DNA of 64,000 nt. Source: Crossaster papposus (lineage: Eukaryota; Echinodermata; Asteroidea; Velatida; Solasteridae). A model generated the notes under the pieces. The model was not told the origin of the DNA. It worked only from the letters and a program-made list of their open reading frames with translations, and did not search any database. Below are positions 23,701 through 35,700 of this stretch, one piece after another (the stretch's first letter is position 1; each line of letters begins with the position of its first letter). The position numbers and the translations under genes are program-made. The stretch spans positions 2,790,001 to 2,854,000 of the forward strand of contig JBAIAA010000074.1 in NCBI GenBank assembly GCA_037893245.1, in the 5' to 3' direction.

Positions 23701-26700
23701 AATAACGTTGAACACGTTTGATGATAAAATGTGTACAGTATATGTACATGTACATTTGTGTACACACATGTACATGTACAATGTACATCCAGATGCAATA
23801 AGAAGTTGAGTCAGGGTGTTAGACCTATGCATATGTATGTTTATGCAAAGTACGTGATGTGCGCTGCATTCATTAGGCTAAGCAGGTGCGTGCGCATATC
23901 TCTACCTCGACGTAATTCCAAAGACGTTGTTACGGACAGGATGGCGAGTGATGATGGTTTGTCGCGATAGCGCCCTCTCATGGCTGCGAATTAAGCAACG
24001 TCTTGCCCAAAGACTATAAGAGACAAGGCGAGTCCGGGGAACAAAAAGCATGCTGCCTGATGACCTCAGACCTGGCCTGGCATGCCGGTGCTGAAGCATG
24101 CTCTGAAGGTAGGGAGGGGCTGAACCATGAAGTGTTTTGAATGTCAGGAGGTTGATTTTGTACTGAATTCTGAAACTAATTGGTAGCCAGTGTAGATTGT
24201 GTAGGATGGGAGAGATATGAGAAGACATTTTTGTACCTGTAAGTAATCTTGCAGCAGCATTTTGGACTGATTGTAATCGACGCAGTGTATTTTGAGGCAG
24301 TCCAGCAAGGAGACTGTTGCAGAAGTCGAGTCTGGTGGTGATGAAGGCATGTATGAGCTGCTGTGCTGCATTCGTTGTGAGTAGGCGCCGGATTGCTGCA
24401 ATCCTTCTAATGTGCATATAGGACACCTGGCATGTGTTAGAGACATGTTTCTCCAGAGTCATGAAACGATCAAATGACACTCCAAGATTATGCGCATCAG
24501 AGCTGGGTTGGACAATAGCATCATCAATCTGTAAGTCTTGGATGTGTATTTTGTTTTTGAGCTGGGGAGACGATATGACAAGAAATTTGGTTTTGTCAGG
24601 ATTGAACTTGAGGAAATTGGCCGACATCCAGTTTTGGATATCGGTCAGGCAGTTGGCGAGTGACTCAAGCATCTTGGAGCTATCACCTGTGGTAGTGGGG
24701 CTGAATGAGGTGTATAATTGGGTGTCGTCTGCATAGAAGTGATATTGTAAGCCATGTTGGCGCGCTGCCTATTTGACCTAGGGGTGAAGTATATAGTGTA
24801 AAAAGAATTGGACCGAGGACAGAACCCTGTGGTACTCCATACGGAACCTTAGCTGGAATTGAAGACTCTCCTAGTATGTTAACAACTTGGAGGCGATCAC
24901 TAAGGTAAGACTCAAGCCATCCAAGAGCAGTGCCTTGGATACCAAAATGTTTACTTAATCTACAGAGAAGTACCTTATGGTCGATCGTGTCAAAGGCCGC
25001 TGAGAGATCGATCAAGACTAGTAGTACAGCCTTTTTGCTGTCTACTGCACACATTATGTCGTTGTGGACCTTGAGTAGAGCCGTTTCAACACTGTGGAAT
25101 GATCTGTACGCCGATTGGTGGCTCTCACGCAGCTGATATTTTGCCAAGTGCGCGTTTAACCTGCTCGCAACGACTTTCTCAATGACCTTTGACACGAAGG
25201 ACAGGTTCGAAATTGGGCGATAGTTTTTCATATCATCAGAGTCGAGTGTCTGTTTTTTGATGACTGGTGTAACCAGGGCTGTCTTGAAGCGCTCAGGAAA
25301 ACAACCGATGCTTAGTGACATGTTTGTGATGAGTGTGATAGGTCCTGTAAGTTCGTTCAGGCTAGCCTTGACCATGGATGTGGGGAGGGGGTCCAGCAGG
25401 CAGGATTTCGGAGGGGAGGTCCGAATGATTTTGGCAATCTCGAGTTCTGATGACGGGGTGAATGAAGTAACCGAGAACTGGGAGGACTGAAGGTTTTCCG
25501 CATTGTCTGAACCAGGTAAGGAAGGATCGGGGCCATTTGGTCGTAGATCATCTCTGATTCGTTGGATTTTGCTGGTGAAGTAGACAGAGAACCTATCAGC
25601 AAGTTCTTTGCGGGACACGTGTGTTGGAAGTTTTTGGGCTGGTTTCCTGTGCATGAGGCCATACATCAGACCATACATGTAACTTGTTAAGCTAAGAAGA
25701 TACACACTTGGGATGGGTATCATTAGAAAGCTTATGAAATTCCCTTTCTCACCATGTGCATCTCGAAAAGTCATTTCGAGACTTATTCCTGATTACGAGG
25801 GAGCGTGTCACATATTTGAAAATATACGAACGAAAAATGTACAGTTGATATGAGGGGCTGACAGGTAGCTCTCGGAACTCAACTGGAAATTTCATTTTTC
25901 AGAAAGATCATAAATAGCCCTGAGTACCATGATTATAATAATCGATGACTTTGTATAAGGAGTGGTGTGTCTATTAATTTTGTGGCCGTTTTTAGTGTGA
26001 AATCTGATGGCGTTTTTTTTCTTTTCTAGAGATTGACAGTTTTGATTATTACATATTTACACTGGCTCAGACCCCTAGTACAAGTGTCGCCAGATCATGT
26101 CCAAAAGTAAAACAAATGATAACTAGGGTCCAGTAACTCGGACGAATTAGGCTTATTTATTTTTGTTCTGATTTGTGGCTCTGGAGGATTTTTTGAAGAG
26201 AAATATAAGTCCAAAATTTTAAATGGTCTGATTCCTGTCTCGTGAATATAATGAAGTCACTACAACAATTTTGGTGTGGAAAGTAAAAATTCTTAAGTCC
26301 AAAGATAAAGTCACTGCGCATGTTTAGTTAGTACCTATCTGGCAAAATAGCGGTTTCTCAATTACTTTGCAGGTGCCGGATAAATAAACTGCCTTCAAAT
26401 AAACATGTGATATACATGTAGTACTACAGACCCAAGTCAAAATTTGAGTTCTGGAGCCCAAGTTACTGGATGACTATTTGTGACCTGCTCCAACGAAACC
26501 CGGACAAAGTCGACTTTTTAGTTTTTCAGATTTTTTTTCTTCAAATTCTCTAGGTTCTCTGCTTTAAAATGATGTATCATTTACATATGTACCCCACCCT
26601 ATCTTCCCTGGGGTCTGGATTTAGTGATAAAACCCTGACAACCTAATTATGAGATAAACAGCTTTGAACTTGTTCAGAAAAGCGTATTATTTCTATACAC

Positions 26701-29700
26701 AAATGTTTCACAAAATTGACAAAAAAACACACTTCTAGTAGACGAATTTTGAGGAGATTGTAGATTAATAGTGAGTGACTTGGGAAAACCTAAAACCTCA
26801 AAATGGTAAAATCCATCCTGAATTGACTTCAGGAGTACATTGTGACAAAACACATTGTGCGACTTTGTCCGGGTTTCGTTGGAACAGGTCACATTTAGTC
26901 TAGAAAAGCATGTTTTTTCCTCCAAATTCCTCATTGCAAAATGCAGGATTTTGCAGGATTGAGGTCACTTGGAGTTTGATGCATTGCAGGATTTTGCAGG
27001 ATTGAGGTTACTTGGGGTTTTACCCCTGCAGGAATATGGAGGATTCAGGTTATCAGGCTGAATGTGACACACAAGGATTTTGCAGGATTGAGGTCACTTG
27101 GAGTTTGATGCATCGCAGGATTTTGCAGGATTGAGGTTACTTGGGTTTTTACTGACTGCAGCCAGGGCAAGACTGCAGGATTTTGCAGGATACAGGCTGT
27201 ATGGTCACCGGTGACCAATATTGGAGGATTTTGCAGGATTCAGGTTACTTGGAGTTTTAATAATTTAGGAATTGGAGGATTTTGCAGGATTCAGGTTATG
27301 TGTAAGTAAAAATGGGTAGGGAGTTAGGGTTAATTTTTGCGCTTTGGGAGTAACTATAGAATGCAGGGCCACTCAACTAATTTCGACTTTATTTACCCCA
27401 GGACATAAAATGGAGTGGCCCTGTATTCTATAGTTGTACCCTAATACCCACCGTGGTTTGTATTGATATTCAATACGTATTAATAATTCATTGTTTCATT
27501 TAATTTTAGTGGTATATTGTGACTATACAGCCTCCGGTAGGTGAGTTTAATTTAATTTTTTTGAACAATTACAATTATCTAGCGCTATCATTTTGCTGGA
27601 TGCCTACAATCATTATTTACTTCCAAATAAGTAAGATATTTCTTAATATTTCGGTAGTAAAATATTCAATATCTTCAAAATTTCAGGGCAAAAACCAATA
27701 CTTGTAAAACATACGGTAAATTAATTGAGTGCGTGTGAAGCAACATTTTTGTTACACTTTTAGATGTTTATCTCTGTTTATATGCTGTTATTATCAGCAG
27801 TCAAACTTGAATCGTTTTGAAAAAACAAAAACACCATAATTTATTACAAACTATCTGAAACTATACTAGTCAACCATCAATGAATTCCATGAGATGTCCG
27901 AACTTTGATCTTATTGTGTAGGTCCTTGGAAATGATTGAGGATTACATCAGATTCCAGGTTTTACCACTGTACAGCAATACACATACTACGACTACAGTA
28001 ACCTCCTTACAAACCACACTGTACAGACATGAAGCAAGGTGCGTGTTATTTATGTAATAACAGTGCGAAGACTCGGTTATTACTGCGTGATAAAGACTAG
28101 GTTGGGGGATGACCGCTGCGAGGTCCATTACCAGCGGTCATCTCCCAACCCGGTCATTATCACGCAGTAATAACCGGGTCCTCGCACTGTTATTACCTTT
28201 AATAAATAACTTTTTAACAAGAAAAATGGTGAAAATGCTCCCAATTTCGTGACCTTTTTTTTTCGGCGATATTTCTAGCGTTTTGTGTTCGTTTAGGGCC
28301 ATGTTTTAGCTTATGCATGGTACCCTGTCTTTTCAATATGTGTTGTTATTATAACCCATACTTTGAGACCAGACTAGCTGACCACTGATGCCCACCGTGC
28401 ATAGCAACGCGCTAGCGTTAGCAGACGACACACGCATTTTGAAAAATGCCGCGCGTATAGATACAAACGTTCTACCCATACATAAATAGCGCGCAGTATA
28501 AAGATTTGACGCGTCCTTGTTACAAGTTACCGTAGAACTGTTGCATTCTGCCAATCATTGGCTTACATGATAATAATAATAATAATAAATGTTTCTTTTA
28601 TAGCGCATTGCAAAACCGGAGGAATTCTCAATGCGCTTTACATGACAAAGGCTTATAATTTACATTTTACATTTAAACTTATATATCTACATACTTCAAA
28701 TAAAATAATTTTGCTGAGTACAAATCAAAGTGCATCTTAAATTACAAAATAGGTCAATAGTTAACATATAACAAAAATGTAGCTGCAATATCATCAACCA
28801 ACTAAAGTATAAGTATAATAATGGCACGTTATACATGTACCAATCATACTTACAAATCGAGTCTTGACCAATCAGAAGCCATGATGCTTGATTAATGCTG
28901 GTTCAGGGAACATTTATTCGCTTCTTGAAAGCCGGGTTATTACTACATAATAATCCACTCCACGTGATCGAGTCTCGACCAATCAGAAGCCAGCAACTCT
29001 CCTAGGTATTTATTAAGACATTATAACCAACATTAGTTCTTGTAATGCACCAATCAATTGCTTTTGAGTGTGAGAATTTAACTTTTTGAATTTCAAAAAG
29101 ACGTCTTTTGGTTATCTTATCTTTCCCATGGTGATTTCCAAATTTAGGGATATTATTCGTAATGCCGTCAATGCCAGCGAGCATGATGCTGTCATCTTTG
29201 TCGGGACTGGATGCACGGCGGCAGTTCACAAACTCATCCATTCCTTAAACCTACAGGCGCCACCGGTAAGTACGTTGTTATTTCATACAACATCTGTTCA
29301 AATTTGATGAAAAAATTTGATGATTTTTGTTGTAGGAGAATATGATACTGAATGGAATGAATGTTATCAAAGAATCAATATTGAGACGATGAAAGTCACG
29401 CTTTGCTATTTTTGGCCCCACTTGTACCGCATTGATGGTTAACCAGTTCGTGCTGGAATTATTTTGACATCACCGAGCCGAGGCACGGGATTATTTTTAA
29501 CGAAACTCAATCCCAGGCAGGTTCAAGCCGTTGGTCCAGGGAAGCACACCCATGCATTTCCAGCCTTGCTTGCTGCTGACAGACATTTCCGGCCTTGCTT
29601 GTGACATGTTTATGCGTCATCCGTTTTGAATCTCGGAAAAACTTTGCGTGTATATACGTCCTCCTGTGCGAACTGGTTGAAGTGTCTTCATATTTCACAT

Positions 29701-32700
29701 GCATACACACTAAGTGCTTGTGCTTGCTGTTTATCAGGGGTCTTATCTAAAAAACGACTTAGAATTTGGGACTAAAACTTGTTTATGTTTATGATAAATA
29801 TATTTCAATCAAATCTGAATCGGACCCCTTCAGTTTCAGTGGGGTGTCCTGGCCGGGCGGTTAAGAACCCGGTTATGTTCCGCAGAGCGCGAGGTCGAGT
29901 CCCGGTGTCGACACGTGTGTCCTTAAGCAGGGCAATTAAACCACTATTGCTTCATCCTTCGGTTGGGACTAAAGCTGGTGCTGTGTAATGCACGTAAAAG
30001 AACCCAGTAACACTTATTGCTAAGAGAAGGGCTTTGCCCCGGTGTTCCTGGCAGCGCCTTGGAATAGGCAACTAGATAGATGGCGCTTTACAAATGCAGA
30101 TTGGATTGGATTGGATTGGACCCCTTATAATCCCAAGGTGGTATGGAATGTTACAATATGTAATAAATTCCCTTTGTAATTTTGTTTTTCTTTGCTCAAT
30201 AAGGTCGTATTCGTTGGTCCGTTTGAGCACCACTCCAACTTACTGCCGTGGAGGGAGACTGGAGCACAGGTATATTTAGCTTACATATTTATTAAAAAAC
30301 CCAAAAAACCAACTAAATCTGTGTTTCCTAAGTAAAACACTGTCCTTTTTCTTTTTGTTTGCATTTTATTATTAGGTTGTCAGAATTCCAGAGAATGAAG
30401 ACGGTCTGCTCGATATGAATTGTTTGGAAGCAGAACTAAGGGTAAACAGGTTTCCATTTGAAGAACAAAATGAAATTTTGATCATTTCAACTTTATCTTC
30501 TGGGTTTCTTTTTAAGCCAGTATTTAATAGAATGATGCACAATATAAAAAAAAAACTTCAAATGATCCAGTCTGGACATATACTTATTTTAGAAATTGAA
30601 TTCACATTTTTGTTTTCGAGACATTGTTGGCCAGTTTGTGCCGGGATTATTTTAACATCACCGAGCCGAGGCGCGGGATTATTTTTAACAAAACTCTATC
30701 TGAGACGGGTTCAGGCCGATGGTACCGGGAAACACACCCATGCATTTTTGGCCTTGCTCGTGACGTGTTTATGCGTCATCCGTTTTGAATCTGGGGAAAA
30801 CTTTGCGTGTATATATGTTATCCGGCGCGAACTGGTTAAAAGTAGCTTTGAAAACATTTTGGAAAAAATCCCACTCAGTAGAATAGCACATTTTTAATTT
30901 ATTTACCTAAATGTGCTCGTTTTAGAAATGGCGTACGTCTGGTCGCCAGCTAATAGGCTGCTTCTCTGCTGCATCTAACATCACCGGTATCCTGACAGAC
31001 GACATCAAGGTCACTGTGATGCTACATTGTTACGGAGCCTTGGCATTCTGGGATTACGCCACCGCTGGTCCTTACGTAGACATCAATATGAATCCAGTAA
31101 CAACGGCGTAAGTTAATAAAGTGACTACGCAATCACGTTTTCTGTTAGTATGTTCGTCTATATGTGTCATTGTGTCCAGTTTCGAAAAATGTGTCTTGAT
31201 TACAAAGTTAAGTCCAATTCTTATCAAACTTAGGTCATTGATATAATACTGTAACCTTCATATCATGGTTGTTTAAGGGTAGAATACACCATTGGTAATT
31301 GCTTGAATTATCATGAATGGGTAGATTTGGGATGTTGTATTTTATAGTAAATATCGTTTAACTGACCTTTTTCGAAGTTTAACCTTTTCCAAGGATGCCG
31401 AGAAAAGCACGAAAAACAGAGTTTGTTTTCAACGGGCGTCGAGCAGTTATTCTTATGTTATCTTTGTTTTTTCGCGATCGCCGTCTTTATACAATTCTAT
31501 TTTTCGGAATAATTACAGGATATCTAGCGCAATCATTTTGCTGAATGCATAGAATCATTATTTACTTTCAAATGAGTAACATATTTCTTAATAATTCGGA
31601 AGTTATCTCCAAATCGTGTATCCTAACTTTAAGAGGTCATGTACCGAGGTCAAAGGTCATTTTTGGTCAAGTTATAAAATAGGATGGAATTGTAAAATTA
31701 ATCTCAATCAAAAACTTGAACTCCAATTGCAATCAAACTTGGGCCATACTTGCAACATGGGAACTTGCATGTGATGGTAATATTAAAAGTCACATACTGA
31801 AGTCAAAGGTCATTTATCGTCAAATTGTTAAATGGCCCTTAAAGGTAGTATACACCATTGGTCATTGCTTGAATTATCATGAATGGGTAGATTTGGGGGG
31901 TTGTATTTTATAGTAAATATCGTTTAACCGAGCTGTCCGAAGTTTTACAATCATGGATGCCGAGAAAAGCACGAAAAACAGCGTTTGTTTTCAACTGGCG
32001 TCGAGCAGTTATTCTTATGTTATCTTTGTTTTTTCGCGCTCGCCCTCTGGCGATCGCGAATTTTTCATTATAAAATTATATTTTTCGGAATAATTACAGG
32101 ATATCTAGCGCAATCATTTTGCTGGATGCCCAGAATCAACATTTACTTTCAGATGAGTAGGATATTTCTTAATAATTCGGTAGTAAATATTTTTGATATC
32201 TGCAAATGGTGTATACTACCTTTAAACGGACAAGAATATCTCAATGAACAAGCATACTTCCACTTCTTTGAGGCCAAAACTCCACCAATAAATGCAGAAC
32301 CTTTCTAGAAGAAAAATCATATCAAGATATCTCAAATTGGGCAAGTAGTTGTTTCTTTCACACTGAGAAATAACTAAACCGTGCCATTTTAAATTTGCAA
32401 GTGCTGTTGAGTTATTTATTAGTAGTCCAGGAAAAATAAGTTTTGACCTCAAACAAATTGCAACAAATTGTTTTTCACCACAGTGCACTTCTAAAAGGTT
32501 CCTAGAATGACATACTAAAAATCTACAAAAATCAAAGTGGTGGAAATATGTCTCATTTGCATAAATCGTTAATCCCTGCCATGTAATATTTTGTATTCCC
32601 ATATTTGGGTATATATTTTATTTTTATTTTTTGAAAAGTTTATTTTGGTGATTCTACTTACATATCCTTACTTGAATAACATTTGCTAAAGCATATAAGT

Positions 32701-35700
32701 GACTGAATAATTATGAGAACACAGTAATTATCCAAAATGAAAACTTTGTGACCCTATAAATGTGCGCACATTACACTGTCTCCAGATATCATCATGTAGT
32801 CAGTATTGGTGAGCTTCAAATTCACCAAGTTGCTTACTGGCACAGTTATCATATTAAAACCTTATGAAAAATCATATGAACAATAATAACATTGTGATAT
32901 TTATCCCAGAAAACAAAAACTGGGGGAAAATGGTGTGTCTATAAATTGGGCTAAAAAGTAGTTAAAGGGTTGCCTAACATGGAATACTTGAACAAGTTCA
33001 AGGAAATCCCCAAAATACATTTTAACGTAGATATGATTATTGTAAGCAACAACAATCTTAAATTTGGGGGGTTTCCTTGAACTTGTTCAAGTCTCTCACC
33101 TTAGGCAACCCTTCACCTACTTGTTAGCCCAATTTAGGGAGCCCAAGTTAGCCCAAGTTTTTGTTTGCTGGGCTAAATATCACAATGTTATCATTGTCCA
33201 TATGATTTTCCATAAGTTTTTAATATGATAACTGTGCCAGTAAGCAACTTGGTGAATTTGAAGCTCACCAATACTGACTACATGATGATATCTGGAGACA
33301 GTGTAATGTGCGCATATTTATAGGGTCACAAAGTTGTCATTTTGGATAATTACTGTGTTCTCATAATTATTCAGTCACTTATATGCTTTAGCAAATGTTA
33401 TTCAAGTAAGGATATGTAAGTAGAATCACCAAAATAAACTTTTCAAAAAATAAAATATATATTACCCAAATATGGGAATAAAAAATATTACATGGCAGGG
33501 ATTAACGATTTATGCAAATTAGACATATTTCCACCAATTGGATTTTTGTAGATTTTTAGTATGTCATTCTAGGGACCTTATAGAAGTGCACTGTGGTGAA
33601 AAACAATTTGTTGCAATTTGTTTGAGGTTAACAAAACAAAATTATGTATTTTGCCTGGACTATAGTGCGAAAGGAGCCCTGACTGTGCCTTAAAAAATAG
33701 GATCTACAGTTAAAACTACTGGGCCAGATCAAGATGTCTTGGTATCATTAATCTTGTAGTAAGATTCTCCATCCATTAGTAGAGGTCGATTTGGCCTCAG
33801 TGTAGTGAAGTATGCTTGTCTGTTCTTTATGGGCCACCTTGTATAGAGGTTGCAAATAAATAGAAAAAAACTGCTTGGACTAACAATTCCATATTATTCT
33901 CAATTGTTTTTATTTATTTTTGTATTCACAGTGGTGATGTACCTTCTCTCGCCTACAAGGATGCGGTATTCTTGTCCCCACACAAGTTTGTTGGGGGTGT
34001 GGAAACGCCTGGCATTCTCATAGCCAAGAAGACCCTTTTTAGGAACCCAATACCCAGTGGTGGAGGGGGAGGCTCAGTTTTCTTTGTAAGTACAATATTC
34101 ATTTGCTTATTTTTAACCCTAACAATCCCGATCCAGTCCAACCTTAACACCAGGTTTTGTTGGGATCTGTTAGGATGGGTACTGGACCCTTAAACTGACA
34201 GTCTGTTACACTGGGTGAGGCATACATCAAGAATCTGGGTCCAACAGTTTGTGTTTACAGTTTGCAATATGTGACCTGCTCCCACGATTTGGTACTGTGG
34301 AAATACAACAGTTTGGAACCGCACCGCACCGCACCGTACCGATATAAAAGCGCTTCACATTATTACCCCGGTCATTGGGCCCACGAAACATTCCAAATAC
34401 CATCTCAGCTCCCTTGGGAGTAAACAGCTCGATAATTTCGAGCACAAAGCAGCTAAATCAACAACAAAAACCATCTCTGCCCTCACAGGTACCCATTTAC
34501 TCCTGGTTGGAGAGAAGCAATGAGTGACAAAGTGCCTTGCCCAAGGGCACACGTACAATAGTCCCAGGCAGGACTCGAACCCACAACCTGCAGCTTCTAT
34601 CTACAGATTACAAATTCGATGCTCCAGACCACATACTCTCAAATTTGTATCCCTGTGGAGACATCTCTTTGTTCTCGTGTACAAACTGCTAAAAAAGTCG
34701 GGCTCCTATTTCAACCACAATTAATTTCCTGGGTTGAAATTTCGACCCAATATACCCTATATCATACCCTAACCCAAATACTAACCCTAACCCACATCCT
34801 AAACCTAGTTTTTGAGTAATTTGAGACACACTCCAAAAATCTAATTCGTGAAATTCCCTGTGGCGACCTATTCATCTATAGAAATTTACCCTCCGGCGTC
34901 CTTTTGTCTCCATTATACACATTGTGTGTAGGTCTCCAGAGGGTACCGAATTTCAGATCACGCGACCACGACATTAAATGAATGTAAACCTTTTTAAGTA
35001 AAAGATAAATGAGTCTTAGGAGTTTTGTTACAGTTGTTTTTTTCCCGAAGGTGATCCGATTTTGTGAAATATTTACAGCTCTTTAACATGGTTTTGTTCA
35101 TTTCAGATGTTAAATGACAATGTTGCATTGTGACATTTTCCGGTTGGTCTACCTGATTTGTTTATTTTCAATTGTTTTCTCTAACCACTCTGGTTCCAAT
35201 CTTCATTATCTTGGCCTGCTCAGATCCAGGAAGGCTATTTACTTGGGTTGGACTGCCTTCCCATAGCATCTCAAATGAAGTGAGAACAAACACTTTAGAT
35301 GAATTTATTCCTCACTCGCACCTTCATTAGAATAGCAAGGAATGTGCTTTAGAAAGTAAAAGGCAGACTGGGCAGCGATTTTTTTTATTCCTGAGGGTGA
35401 CCTGCTAGAATTTGTTCCAGGCATCTTTGGCAAAAACTGTGTACACGGTCTAGTATCTTTTAAATCAAGAGATGCAAATTGGACACTCGAGGTGTCCTTG
35501 GCTTATCTTCTCCAACTCTGCCGCGGCGCTGACATCATCTATACCTGCCATATTGGTCTTGTAATAGAGGCTAGAAAAATACAGTTGTACCATTAATAAC
35601 AAAACCACCATGGTACCTACCACACAACAATTGTTTAACCAGTTCACGTCGGATGACGTTTTTACCTGCAAAGATTGACAGATTGATAGCCTTGATAGTC

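Larger units (their letters stand above)
21665..24016. mobile_element. Mutator-like non-autonomous element with about 110-bp terminal inverted repeats
   Basis: The terminal repeats at 21,665-21,775 and 23,907-24,016 are nearly perfect inverted copies starting TAGTCTTTGGGCAAGACG. They are flanked by the 9-bp direct repeat TAAGAGACA, created within the LINE coding sequence (VSYGDRAF). Long terminal repeats plus a 9-bp duplication are typical of Mutator-type elements. No transposase is visible inside, only a further inserted element, so the assignment is by structure alone. Confidence 0.75.
21427..25660 (-). mobile_element. 5'-truncated L2/CR1-like LINE (interrupted)
   Basis: On the minus strand the reverse transcriptase is readable from about 25,600 to 24,000 and again at 21,660-21,590. 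It shows NYRPISNLSF, SAYRSFHSVETALL, LLVLIDLSAAFDTIDH, VPYGVPQGSVLGP and, after a frameshift near 24,770, YADDTQLYTSF. The C-terminal part has LVSY followed, past a 2.35-kb insertion, by YGDRAFSNLAPRLWNSAS. The tail on this strand is a run of TTA/TAT repeats at 21,427-21,441. No endonuclease domain is present, so it is a dead 5'-truncated copy inside an intron. Confidence 0.88.
21252..25815. repeat. M5 element split in two by a LINE insertion
   Basis: The left part (21,252-21,426) and right part (about 25,660-25,815) together reconstruct the order seen in the intact M5 copy at 52,980-53,389. They break exactly between GTCATCTT and CATCAGACC. Everything between them is inserted DNA. Confidence 0.75.

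Noticed and set aside
29846..29925. Possible tRNA gene
   Set aside because: Box A and box B are present, but pairing is incomplete and a SINE body and tail follow.
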